NCBI GenBank assembly: GCA_026708265.1
Contig: JAPOVI010000156.1
Location: 102,849 to 135,496 of the forward strand
Length of the DNA stretch: 32,648 nt
Source of the DNA: Acidobacteriota bacterium
GTDB lineage: Bacteria; Acidobacteriota; Vicinamibacteria; Vicinamibacterales; UBA8438
Reading direction: 5' to 3'
Shown here: positions 15,491 through 22,862 of the stretch, one piece after another
Layout of the letters: each line of letters starts with the position of its first letter
Numbering within the stretch: the stretch's first letter is position 1
Notes under the pieces: generated by a model
Told to the model about the DNA's origin: nothing
Database searches by the model: none
What the model saw: the letters and a program-made list of their open reading frames with translations, nothing else
Position numbers and translations under genes: made by a program

Positions 15491-16912
15491 CTAGTCGTTA
15501 CCGTAGAAGCGGGCGATCTCCGTGAGGCGGCCCTGGATCTCCGCCTCGGGCAACCATCGCCCGCCCACCACGACGCCGGCCCGCTGCCGCAGGTTGGCGA
15601 TGTCGTCGAGCGGGTTCGCCGCCAGCAGGATCAGGTCGGCGCGCCGGTCCACCGCCACCGTCCCGAACTCGTCCGCCGCGTCGAAGTACTCGGCGGGCCG
15701 GCGCGTGCCGATCTCCAGCACCTCGTAGGGTGTCATGCCGACGTCGACGTAGAGCGCCATCTCGTGGTGCATCGCGAAGCCGGGCACGGAGAAGATCTGC
15801 GGCGAGTCGGTCCCGAGGGCAATCCGCGCACCGCCTTCCTGGAGCGCGGCCAGGATGCGCCGGCGGAGCGCGGCCAGCCGGCGGTTCGCCTCGGCGTCGC
15901 TGCCCTCGAGCCGCGAGTCGACGGCCTCGCTCCAGCGCTCGACCGTCTCCGGCGGCATGTAGCGTACTTCGGGCCGCTCCGCGCGGATGTCGGCGGAGGA
16001 GCGGTCGCCGAAGAATGCCGTCTCCCAGAGCACCATCGTCGGCACGACCCACGCGCCGGCATCCACGGTCGCCCGGACCAGCTCCGGAATCCGCCCCTCG
16101 TCGACCCGATCGACGAGGGCGCCGGCGGCCAGCAACCCCCCTCCGTCGTCGTCCCGGGCGTCCTCGGGGACCAGCGCCTCGACGTAGTTGTCGAGGTGAT
16201 CGATCGAGATCTGGCCGGCGGCGAGCGCGTCCAGCAGCCCGACCGAGTCGGGAACGTGGCCGCCGAAGGGGATGCCGGCCTCGGAGGCGCTGGCCACCAG
16301 CGCCTCGTAGACATCCGCGGCGAGCCCCTCGTGGGTCTTGATGAGGTCGTAGCCCTCCACCTGGTAGCCGCGGGCGAGCCGGGACGCCTCCTCCGGCGTC
16401 GTCACGCTGCGCCCGCTCATCGACACGCTGGCCAGGAAGAGCTGCGGGCCGAGCAGGAGACCGCGCTCGATGGAGCTCCGCAGCCCGAACTGCGAGGGAT
16501 CCCCCTGCATGCCGCGCACCGTCGTCACGCCGTTCGCGACGTAGAGGAACAGCAGGTTGCCGATGTCCTGGTCGCTCATGCGGGGATTCGGGAGGTGGCC
16601 GTGCATCTCGGTCAGCCCCGGCACCAGGTAGTGCCCGTCGGCCTCGACGATCTCTACGCCCTCGGCCGGCTCCACGTACTCCGCGTTGTCGATCGACCGG
16701 ATGCGGCCCTCGTCGATGACGACCGTCTGGCCCTCGATCACCTGCTCGCTGTCCATCGGCACGACGTTGACGTTGACGAACGCCAGGTCGCCCTCGACCA
16801 CGACGGGCGGCGGACCGCAGGCGCCGGCCGCCGCGGCGAGGCCGGCCACCAGCAGCGGGGCGGCCACGCATCGGACCCGCGGGCGCGAACGGCGAGCTTG
16901 CCGGCTGGTCAT
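15491..16912 (-). CDS. Amidohydrolase-family metal-dependent hydrolase, predicted lipoprotein
   Basis: A 473-residue amidohydrolase. The N terminus has basic residues, a hydrophobic run and AAAAGAC at Cys32, a lipobox that predicts export and lipid anchoring. The metal-dependent barrel shows the first ligand pair in EMHGHL, a lysine in DLIKTHEG, histidines in GGHVPD and DHLDNYV, and the final aspartate in LGTDSPQI. This resembles imidazolonepropionase/prolidase-like amidohydrolases, acting on a cyclic amide, peptide or similar bond; the substrate is unknown. Its ATG overlaps the MaoC stop codon by four bases (ATGA), indicating translational coupling. A long upstream extension of this frame overlaps the MaoC gene and is not real. 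An exported hydrolase in a CoA pathway operon is odd and may supply substrate. Confidence 0.85.
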   Translation of the reverse strand: MTSRQARRSRPRVRCVAAPLLVAGLAAAAGACGPPPVVVEGDLAFVNVNVVPMDSEQVIEGQTVVIDEGRIRSIDNAEYVEPAEGVEIVEADGHYLVPGLTEMHGHLPNPRMSDQDIGNLLFLYVANGVTTVRGMQGDPSQFGLRSSIERGLLLGPQLFLASVSMSGRSVTTPEEASRLARGYQVEGYDLIKTHEGLAADVYEALVASASEAGIPFGGHVPDSVGLLDALAAGQISIDHLDNYVEALVPEDARDDDGGGLLAAGALVDRVDEGRIPELVRATVDAGAWVVPTMVLWETAFFGDRSSADIRAERPEVRYMPPETVERWSEAVDSRLEGSDAEANRRLAALRRRILAALQEGGARIALGTDSPQIFSVPGFAMHHEMALYVDVGMTPYEVLEIGTRRPAEYFDAADEFGTVAVDRRADLILLAANPLDDIANLRQRAGVVVGGRWLPEAEIQGRLTEIARFYGND

Positions 16913-17421
16913 GCGCCTGCCTCCGGCCGGGGCCGGGCGCTCGCGTACTCCGGCACGTGGCCCCGCTTGTAGACCATGAACGTCCGCTTGTAAGTGATCA
17001 CGACGGTGCCGTCCTGGTTGAAGCCGCGCGTCCGCACCGTGACGATGCCGACGTTCGGCCGCGACCTCGATTCGCGCGTCTCCAGCACCTCGCTCTCGGA
17101 GTAGATCGTGTCCCCCTCGAAGACCGGGGCCGGCAGCCGCACCTCGTCCCACCCGAGATTGGCCATGACGTTGACCGACAGATCCATCGTCGACTGGCCG
17201 GTCACGAGGGCCAGGGTGAACGTCGAGTCGACCAGCGGCTTCCCGAACTCCGTCTTCGCCGCGTACGCGGAGTCGAAGTGGATCTTGTTGACGTTCTGCG
17301 ACAGCAGCGTGAACCAGACGTTGTCGGCGGCCAGCACCGTCCGCCCCAGCGGGTGCCGGTAGACGTCGCCGACCTCGAAGTCCTCGTACACCCGCCCGGT
17401 CCAGCCTTCCTTCACCGCCAT
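16909..17421 (-). CDS. MaoC-family enoyl-CoA hydratase (itaconyl/mesaconyl-CoA hydratase-like)
   Basis: A 170-residue hot-dog-fold hydratase. The active-site segment reads FTLLSQNVNKIHFDSAYAA. The catalytic His is present, but the usual Asp five residues before it (as in GDxNPxH) is Asn, which I believe is shared by a subgroup of MaoC proteins. The order GRTVLAADNVWF, FGKPLVDSTFTLALVTG, VFEGDTIYSESEV and GTVVITYKRTFMVYKR fits bacterial MaoC dehydratases near itaconyl-CoA hydratase. The ATG at 17421 has AGGGAG just upstream. It is followed by the amidohydrolase with ATGA overlap. The likely role is hydration of an unsaturated C5-acyl-CoA made by the CaiB-type transferase; this is inferred from context. 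Confidence 0.85.
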   Translation of the reverse strand: MAVKEGWTGRVYEDFEVGDVYRHPLGRTVLAADNVWFTLLSQNVNKIHFDSAYAAKTEFGKPLVDSTFTLALVTGQSTMDLSVNVMANLGWDEVRLPAPVFEGDTIYSESEVLETRESRSRPNVGIVTVRTRGFNQDGTVVITYKRTFMVYKRGHVPEYASARPRPEAGA

Positions 17422-17478
17422 GCGCTCTCCCTTGCGACTGGCGCCCGCGCGAGCCGCTCGCGGCGCCGGAACCGGGGA

Positions 17479-17484
17479 ATTGTA
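17479..17484 (-). promoter_or_regulatory. -10 element of the MaoC-amidohydrolase unit
   Basis: TACAAT on the minus strand, 57 bases before the MaoC ATG. No clear -35. It suggests the MaoC block has its own promoter, separate from the dehydrogenase block to the right. Confidence 0.4.
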
Positions 17485-17852
17485 GAACAGCCACAACCTC
17501 CCGGCACGGTCACCGGCTACCGGTTGCGATCTGTCGGTCCACCGTGGAAGGGGCGCGCGCGACGGCCCGGTCGCCTCGAAGCCAATGACGACGGGGAGGC
17601 CGCCCGATCGGCCGCCACGTGGATCTGGTGCTCAGGTCGCCCGCGGGCTGCTCGGGTGGATGCGGCAATCGGGCCACGGGCGCGGTGCGGTAATCAGGTC
17701 ACCACCGATCGGAAGGTCAACCAGCACTGCGAACTAGTACCCGTACTGCTCTACGAGGTGGTTCAGCGTCGGTCCACTCCATGCCGTGTCTCCCGTATCC
17801 GTGGCGCGGCATCGTGCCGCCTCTGGGCCTGCTCTGGCGAGTCCTACCTCGC
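17485..17852. other. 368-base stretch without a recognisable gene
   Basis: I find no supported coding region here on either strand. The only structure I see is a six-base-pair hairpin, GCGGCA-TCG-TGCCGC at 17806-17820, lying 33-47 bases downstream of the TonB-remnant stop codon; it could act as a weak terminator. The stretch marks the left boundary of the accessory region that separates the two CoA-metabolism blocks. Confidence 0.4.
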
Positions 17853-18275
17853 TCACCGCAACGAGAAGTTCACCGTCACCGTCATGATCACGGGAACCGG
17901 CACGCCGTTCAGCAGAGTCGGCGTGTACTGCCACTGGCGCACGGCGTCAACGGCGGCCTCGTCGAGCAACGGCACCGAGCGCAGCACGATGACGTCAGTC
18001 ACCGCCCCGGTCGGTCCGATGGTCGCTTCGAGTATCACGACGCCCTCGACCCGCGCCGCGCGGGCACCTCGGGATACACGGGCGTTACGTCGCGCGTCTT
18101 GGTCGGCGGGCTGATGTTGCCGCCGACGCGGACCGGCTCGGGCGGCTTGAGTGGGGGTGGGGGTGGACTCGTCAGTCCACCCTCAATGCCGTCAACGATG
18201 CTGCCCGAGATGCCGCCATCTACGCCCCGGACCTTCGTCAAGTCGAAGCCGCGTTCCTTCGGGTCGGGCTCGGGT
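17853..18275 (-). pseudogene. TonB-family C-terminal domain remnant, frameshifted and missing its N terminus
   Basis: Two minus-strand frames join into one TonB-like C-terminal region. The first carries FDLTKVRGVDGGIS, a proline stretch, then PVRVGGNISPPTKTRDVTPVYPEV. The second continues VEGVVILEATIGPTGAV and ends MTVTVNFSLR. At about 18058-18064 the sequence would read through (VYPEVARAARVEGVV) if one G were restored after GAGGTG, so a single-base deletion separates the frames. No N-terminal membrane segment or start exists upstream; instead, near 18275, the frame runs into the end of the J-domain gene. Intact homologues in Acidobacteria are periplasmic energy-transducer-like proteins. It is most likely a dead remnant; a sequencing error could explain the missing G but not the lost N terminus. 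Confidence 0.75.
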
Positions 18276-19555
18276 GGACATCGACGAAGTCCCGGTGACT
18301 CAACATATCGTCAGGCGACTGGTGGCTTGTGTAACCGAGGTCGGATTGTATTGTGACCGGACCCACGTAGATGCGACGATCGGCTGCTCGTACCAAGGTG
18401 GTACCCCACGTCTTGTCTTCACCGATGCAGATCTCCTCGGCCCCGACAGTCCGGGAGTCACCCGCTCTTGCGGGTGCACCCTGGAGCGGCATGGCGCAAC
18501 GCCGGAACACCCCGACGAAGTCGTAGAAATCAAGGGCACGACCGCGGCCCGCCGAGAGATTCCGGAGTCTGAACGAAACCGTCGGCACGATCTTGCGTCG
18601 GCCGGATTCGTCACGACCGACGGCCGCCCACCCGGTAGCGACCTGGATAGCGGACAGTTGCTGTCCAAACAAATCTTCCGCGTCCGCGGCATCCTCGATC
18701 CGGTGTCCGCCCCGATCGACGGCGCCCCCTACGACTCCGGTAGCGCGGTCGTCTATCGCGGATTGATCGCCGAGATTGCTGCGTCCGGGGCGCCTCACCC
18801 CGGGCAGTCTTCGCCCGACAGGCTGCCCCGTAGCGTGGCGTTGGTCTCCAACTGTGAGCTCGACGCCGCGGAACGGATCCCCAGTGCGACCGGACCCCAG
18901 CCAATAGGCAAGAGCCACGAGACCGACGACTGCGATCATCGCACACGCCCGGACTGGGACGCGCCACCACCCGGTCGTATCGGGCGCGTCGCGTCGGGCC
19001 CGTTCACGCTCCCAACGTTCTCGCGCCTCATCCGTCTGTTCTTCCGCCCGTCGTTCGCCCGCTCGTCGCTCAGCCTCCTGCTCCCGACGAGCCCGCTCGG
19101 CCTGCTCTTGCTGGCCACGTTCCCAGCGGTCTCGCGCCGCCTGGGCTTGCTCCTGCTCCCAGCTTTCTCGCTCTCGTCGTTCAGCCTGCTCTTGCGCCCG
19201 GCGAACTCGCTCAGCCCGTTCTCGACGCTCACGCTCCGCCCGTTCCCGTGCAGCCTGCTCCCGCTCCCGGCGCTCGCGTTCATCTCGCTCCGCTTGCTCC
19301 TGCTCCCGGCGAGCCCGTTCAGCCCGCTCTCGACGCTCCCGCTCGCTGCGCTCTTCCTGTTCAGCCTGCTCCCGGCGCAGCGTCTCGTACGCCTTTCTGA
19401 ACCGCCTTGAAGATCCACTCGGCAGTCTTGTCTCCGTGGTTCTTGTCGGGATGGTGCTTCTTCGCCAAGCGGCGGTGCGCCGCCTTGATCTCATCGTGCG
19501 TCGCTCCCGGCTCGAGGCCGAGGACTTCGTACGGATCGACGTCCGGCCGTTCCAT
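18238..19555 (-). pseudogene. J-domain, coiled-coil membrane protein with frameshift and replaced C terminus
   Basis: ATG 19555 opens a DnaJ domain: [20 protein letters not shown] and the HPD triad at residues 35-37, then [10 protein letters not shown]. At 19394-19396 an AAA run holds one base too many. Removing it restores [17 protein letters not shown] and a Glu/Arg/Gln-rich coiled coil of about 130 residues, then one membrane segment (ACAMIAVVGLVALAYWLG). A downstream domain follows (KIVPTVSFRLRNL, DFYDFVGVFRRC, VTIQSDLGYT, FVDVH). After FVDVH the reading turns to HPSPTRRNAAST and stops, where an intact copy would need one more strand. The TonB remnant begins there in another frame, which suggests a deletion joined the two. 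Its start is six bases after the aspartyl-protease stop. Function unknown. Confidence 0.7.
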
Positions 19556-19561
19556 TCCGCC

Positions 19562-19975
19562 CTACTTCAGCTTCAGCAGCGGATAGTCAGGGAACCGCGG
19601 GGTGAGCGTGCGGTTCGCGCAGTCGGCGATCAGATCGAGGGCTTCGAGCACGATCTGGCCGATCAGGGGTTCGCTCAGAGGAGGACCGACGACGCAATCC
19701 GTGCTCATGGATCGGTTGCCGATCTGAACGGTCACCGGGCCCGCGAGCGGTCGTTCCTCCCGCCGCTCGTCCGCGTACGTCACGACGACAGTGCGTTGCG
19801 TCTCCAGGCCCAGGCGCTCGACCACGTTCTGCGGCAGCACGAGCATGACCGCCCCCGTGTCGACGACGGCATCGACGGTCGAGCGGCGGACGTCGGACTC
19901 CTGGCCGTAGCCGCGCTCGACGACGGCGCGGTCGCCGGGGTTCTCCAACGCTACCTGGGCGACGATCTCCCCCAT
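19562..19975 (-). CDS. Retropepsin-like clan AA aspartyl protease
   Basis: A 137-residue single-domain aspartic protease of the retroviral-like fold, expected to work as a homodimer. The catalytic triad Asp39-Thr40-Gly41 sits in VDAVVDTGAVMLVLP, and the second hydrophobic-Gly element is LIGQIVLEALDLIADC. Related short proteins are widespread in Cyanobacteria and Acidobacteria, mostly of unknown substrate and often beside toxin-antitoxin or mobile genes. I start at ATG 19975, preceded by GGGGAGACAGG; the frame stays open to a GTG at 20023 but gains no conserved sequence. It is followed by the J-domain gene after six bases. No signal peptide is seen. It appears intact. Confidence 0.8.
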   Translation of the reverse strand: MGEIVAQVALENPGDRAVVERGYGQESDVRRSTVDAVVDTGAVMLVLPQNVVERLGLETQRTVVVTYADERREERPLAGPVTVQIGNRSMSTDCVVGPPLSEPLIGQIVLEALDLIADCANRTLTPRFPDYPLLKLK

Positions 19976-20073
19976 GGGGCCTGTCTCCCCGCTTGCCGAC
20001 CGTCCAGGCACCATACCACGCACGTGCCCGCGCGAGGGACGCCAGGCGGGGGCCCACGGTGACGGTTCCGCGC

Positions 20074-20079
20074 TACGAT
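20074..20079 (+). promoter_or_regulatory. -10 element of the first Uma2 gene
   Basis: TACGAT lies 12 bases before the ATG at 20092; no clear -35. It supports ATG 20092 over the upstream GTG at 20059. Confidence 0.4.
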
Positions 20080-20091
20080 GGAGGCGCCGTC

Positions 20092-20661
20092 ATGAGAGCC
20101 GCCGGGTCGGATGTCGCCCTCCGCCACTACCGCCTGAGCCGGGTCGAGTACGACCGTGCCGTGGAGGCCGGCGCGTTCGAGCCCGACGCCAGGCTGGAGC
20201 TCGTCGACGGAGAGCTGAGCGCCATGACACCGGAGGGAGTCAGCCACACGGTCGGCGTGGACCTCGTCGCCGACTGCCTGCGGCGGGTCTTCGGCCCCGG
20301 GTTCTACGTGCGGATTCAGCACCCCCTTGCGGCCGACGACTACTCGGAACCCGAACCGGACGTGGCCGTCGTGACGGGCGCGATCCGCGACTACGACAGG
20401 GGCCATCCGACGTCGGCGGTGCTGGTCGTCGAGGTCTCGAACGAATCGCTGCGGTACGACCGGACGGTCAAGCAGCGCCTCTACGCGCGAACCGGGATTC
20501 CCGAGTACTGGATCCTCGCCCTCCCCGAGCACCGTCTCGAGGTCTACCGCGATCCGGCTGGAGACCTCTACCGGGGCGTTACCAACCATGCATCCGGGGA
20601 CGAGGTCGCGCCGCCGGCTCGCCCCGACACACCGATCGCAGTCGACGATCTGCTTCCCTGA
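20092..20661 (+). CDS. Uma2-family PD-(D/E)XK endonuclease-like protein
   Basis: A 189-residue Uma2 (DUF820) protein, a PD-(D/E)XK-fold family that is multiplied in Cyanobacteria and some other phyla and has no settled role. Key parts are ARLELVDGELSAMTPEG, then EPEPDVAVV (the catalytic Asp), LVVEVSNES (Glu and strand), and YDRTVKQRLYARTGIPEYWI (Lys and the family-typical tail). All expected positions are filled, so it may be active. The start ATG 20092 follows a TACGAT box; an upstream GTG would add unconserved residues. It converges on a second Uma2 gene. It may be a mobile or selfish element; no flanking repeats are seen. Confidence 0.85.
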   Translation: MRAAGSDVALRHYRLSRVEYDRAVEAGAFEPDARLELVDGELSAMTPEGVSHTVGVDLVADCLRRVFGPGFYVRIQHPLAADDYSEPEPDVAVVTGAIRDYDRGHPTSAVLVVEVSNESLRYDRTVKQRLYARTGIPEYWILALPEHRLEVYRDPAGDLYRGVTNHASGDEVAPPARPDTPIAVDDLLP

Positions 20662-20817
20662 CTCCGAGAGGCGGCACAGTTCGCGCCCCGACCCCGGTGC
20701 CGGCGTTGACGGCCCGGCGCAAGAACTCGTGCCGTCCCGCCCGATCATGGGCGATCGTGGGCAGACTTCGACGGGTCGACGGTGGTGTCGTGGCGCGGGA
20801 CCGGTACGGCGCTCGCC

Positions 20818-21375
20818 TCAGGACGAGAAGATGTCGTCGAGCTGGAGCTCGAGGCCGGCGAGCAGCGGTGAGCGGAGCGTCTGATCGCGGCCGAAGGTGT
20901 GGGTGGCGGCCAGCCCGCCGGCGCGTTGGCGATGGAGCGAGACGGTCTCGACCATCGGATCGACCAGCCAGTACTCCGTCACGCCGTACCTGCCGTAGAG
21001 TTCCCGCTTGCCCCCCCGGTCCTTGTCCGCGGTCGTCGGAGACAGGATCTCGATCACGAGATCGGGCGCACCCCGCACGTTCTCGCCGCCGCTCAGCAGA
21101 TGTCCGCGTTCGCGGGAGACGAACAGCAGGTCCGGCTGCACGACATCGGTGTCGGATAGAACCACGTCGCAGGGGGCGGACAACAGCTCCCCCAGTTCAC
21201 GCTCGCTGATGAAGCGCCGGAGGTGGTAGTACAGGTTTCCTTGCACCCTCTGGTGCTTCAGATTCGGCGCGGGAACCATGAGCAGATCACCGTCCAGCAG
21301 CTCGTAGCGCACGTCCGCCGGTGTGGTGAGGTAGTCCTCGTAGGTGAACTTGACAGCGGGATGCGTGGTGGCCAC
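20818..21375 (-). CDS. Uma2-family PD-(D/E)XK endonuclease-like protein
   Basis: A 185-residue second Uma2 protein, only distantly similar to its neighbour. It begins with VKFTYEDYLTTPADVRYELL and has VVQPDLLFVSRERG (Asp), PDLVIEILSPTT (Glu), and DRGGKRELYGRYGVTEYWLVD. The GTG start at 21375 is chosen because GGGAGG sits seven bases upstream and the similarity begins just after it. A longer frame to 21468 crosses a promoter-like box and a hairpin. It faces the first Uma2 gene tail to tail across 156 non-coding bases. Two unrelated Uma2 genes back to back argue for independent arrivals rather than recent duplication. Confidence 0.85.
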   Translation of the reverse strand: MATTHPAVKFTYEDYLTTPADVRYELLDGDLLMVPAPNLKHQRVQGNLYYHLRRFISERELGELLSAPCDVVLSDTDVVQPDLLFVSRERGHLLSGGENVRGAPDLVIEILSPTTADKDRGGKRELYGRYGVTEYWLVDPMVETVSLHRQRAGGLAATHTFGRDQTLRSPLLAGLELQLDDIFSS

Positions 21376-21382
21376 GTCGGTG

Positions 21383-21388
21383 CCTCCC
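21383..21388 (-). promoter_or_regulatory. Shine-Dalgarno of the second Uma2 gene
   Basis: GGGAGG on the minus strand, seven bases before GTG 21375. Confidence 0.55.
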
Positions 21389-21395
21389 GTTGACC

Positions 21396-21417
21396 CGATG
21401 GTCGGAAGACCATCGTA
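21396..21417 (-). promoter_or_regulatory. Hairpin overlapping the -10 box of the second Uma2 gene
   Basis: CGATGGTC-GGAA-GACCATCG (21396-21415) is a perfect eight-base inverted repeat. On the minus strand its outer arm overlaps TACGAT (21417-21412), the likely -10 element of this gene. A palindrome over a -10 box is a natural operator position; it could also be a small stem in the leader RNA. Confidence 0.45.
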
Positions 21418-21508
21418 GCGTGTCTCGACACCCCAGGAAGCTCGCGACCCTCCCGTTCCGCCCGGCACCCGACTCGCCTCGTGACGTCGGGGCCGAACGG
21501 CACCCGTT

Positions 21509-22279
21509 TCATGAGGGTCCGTCGGCCATCTCGATTATCGCCACCGTCGCGTTGTCCTGCGTCGGAACGGCGCGAGCGGCGACCGCGGCCAGGAGCGCCT
21601 TCGTCACCGCTTCCGGCCCATCGCCGCGGCGGTCCGAGATGATCGAAGCCGTTTCCTCGACAGTCAGCGTGTTCAGACCGTCGGTCGCGGCCACGACCAG
21701 GTCGCCCGGCAGCAGCAGCTCGGGCATCGGCGACGCGTCCACTTTCCTGATCGCGAATCCGACCAGCGCGGAGCGGAGCTCGTTCGGGTTCAGCCCGCTG
21801 GCCGCCGCCGGATCGCTCTCGCGCAGGGCTTCGATGATCGGCGCCATGGAGTGGTCTTCGTTGAGGCGCTTCAGCCGCCCGCCGCGATGGAGGTACAGCG
21901 GAGAGTCGCCGACGCTGATCCACTCGACTCCGTCCGTGGTCACCGCCGCCGCCACCAGCGTGGCGCCCATGCCGTCGAGCGAGAGGTTCTCGCTGACGGC
22001 GTCGTCGATAGCCCGGTTGGCGGCGTCGAGCGCGGCGCGCAGCCGACCGGCCGGGGCACCGTCGAGGCCGTACGCCTCGATGAACGCACGCACCGCCAGT
22101 CTGCTCGCCATCTCGCCGCCGACGTGGCCGCCCATCCCGTCCGCCACGATCACCACCGGGTGCCGGCCGGCAGGATCGAGCGTGGCCCCGTCGATGAAGC
22201 CGTGCCCGTCCTCCTGGACCTTTCGCGCGCCGAGGAGCTGCCCGCCGGCGCGGCGCAGAGGTCCCGATCCGGTCGTCAC
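21509..22279 (-). CDS. PP2C-type serine/threonine phosphatase
   Basis: A 256-residue PPM/PP2C phosphatase that removes phosphate from Ser/Thr using two metal ions. The motifs are all there: VQEDGHGF, VIVADGMGGHVGGEMAS, LDGMGATLVAA, ISVGDSPLYL, LNEDHS, LVVAATDGLN and TQDNATVAII. No membrane segment; cytoplasmic. The start is GTG 22279, whose GTGA overlaps the stop codon of the collapsed frame upstream (22276), an arrangement suggesting it was once coupled to a preceding gene. No partner Ser/Thr kinase is present, though these usually come as pairs with FHA proteins, so a neighbour may have been lost in the same decay. Confidence 0.9.
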   Translation of the reverse strand: MTTGSGPLRRAGGQLLGARKVQEDGHGFIDGATLDPAGRHPVVIVADGMGGHVGGEMASRLAVRAFIEAYGLDGAPAGRLRAALDAANRAIDDAVSENLSLDGMGATLVAAAVTTDGVEWISVGDSPLYLHRGGRLKRLNEDHSMAPIIEALRESDPAAASGLNPNELRSALVGFAIRKVDASPMPELLLPGDLVVAATDGLNTLTVEETASIISDRRGDGPEAVTKALLAAVAARAVPTQDNATVAIIEMADGPS

Positions 22280-22697
22280 GGTTGCAGCCCCGCCGGGATC
22301 AGTGGGAAAGGGTCAGGCCGGCGCATCGTTTCGTCGTCCTCGGGCAGGAGGTAGCTGCTGACTTGTTCCGACTCGAGATTCGCGATCGCACGGTCAGCGC
22401 GGTGTCGAGGTCGAGCCGCCCGCCGCCCCCGGCCGGCGTCGCGGCACCAGCGTCTTCTCTCGCGAAGGCGGTCCTCATGAGTCGCGGCACGGACGCGTGG
22501 GGCCAGACGGTGCTTTTCGGAACGCGCCAACACCAGGCACAGGTCGACGTCGCTGCCCGGTGCCGGAATCCCGTTGACGCGGGAGCCGAACCAGATGGCA
22601 CGGCGGCCCAGTCGTGCGCTGCGCCGTCGCGGGCCTGGCCAGCCATCCGCAGGTCGGCTTCCGCCTGTCGGAACCAGTCGGCATGCCTCGAACCCAC
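22276..22697 (-). pseudogene. Collapsed HEPN-MNT toxin-antitoxin relic
   Basis: GTG 22697 opens a HEPN-domain start (RHADWFRQAEADLRMAGQ, then ARDGAAHDWA), as in minimal-HEPN toxins. After about 30 codons, near 22610-22617, the recognisable protein shifts to another frame reading AIWFGSRVNGIPAPGSDVDL, the GS-x-DxD nucleotidyltransferase core of MNT antitoxins. HEPN and MNT normally come as two complete adjacent genes, the nucleotidyltransferase modifying the HEPN ribonuclease. Here the HEPN catalytic half and the MNT N terminus are missing and the remains are joined out of frame; beyond the MNT core I see no family sequence. The frame ends at 22276, overlapping the PP2C start. A TACAAT box six bases before the GTG shows that the promoter survived. 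Confidence 0.7.
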
Positions 22698-22703
22698 GGA
22701 TCG

Positions 22704-22709
22704 ATTGTA
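22704..22709 (-). promoter_or_regulatory. -10 element of the HEPN-MNT relic (leaderless geometry)
   Basis: TACAAT on the minus strand, exactly six bases before GTG 22697, the same geometry as rpiB and the acyl-CoA dehydrogenase gene. Confidence 0.5.
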
Positions 22710-22862
22710 GCGACACCCGCCCGCGTTGGCGGCCCACCGGAGCCGGTGCCAGCGAGAGCCCCCGCGTGGTGGCGGACGAACGCTGGCAAGAAACGTGACC
22801 TTCGACCGCGAGGGAGATCGCCGGACGCCACGACGTACCCGTCGAGCTCCAACACGGGCCGG

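Noticed and set aside
17734..17934. 66-codon minus-strand frame across the TonB remnant end
   Set aside because: It overlaps the TonB C terminus in another frame and has no recognisable content.
20092..21375. The two Uma2 genes as a recent inverted duplication
   Set aside because: Their proteins share only family motifs, and I see no extended matching DNA between them.
22276..22400. Tail of the collapsed frame (SSYLLPEDDETMRRP) as the end of a separate gene
   Set aside because: I could not match it to any family, and it has no start of its own, so I kept it within the relic.
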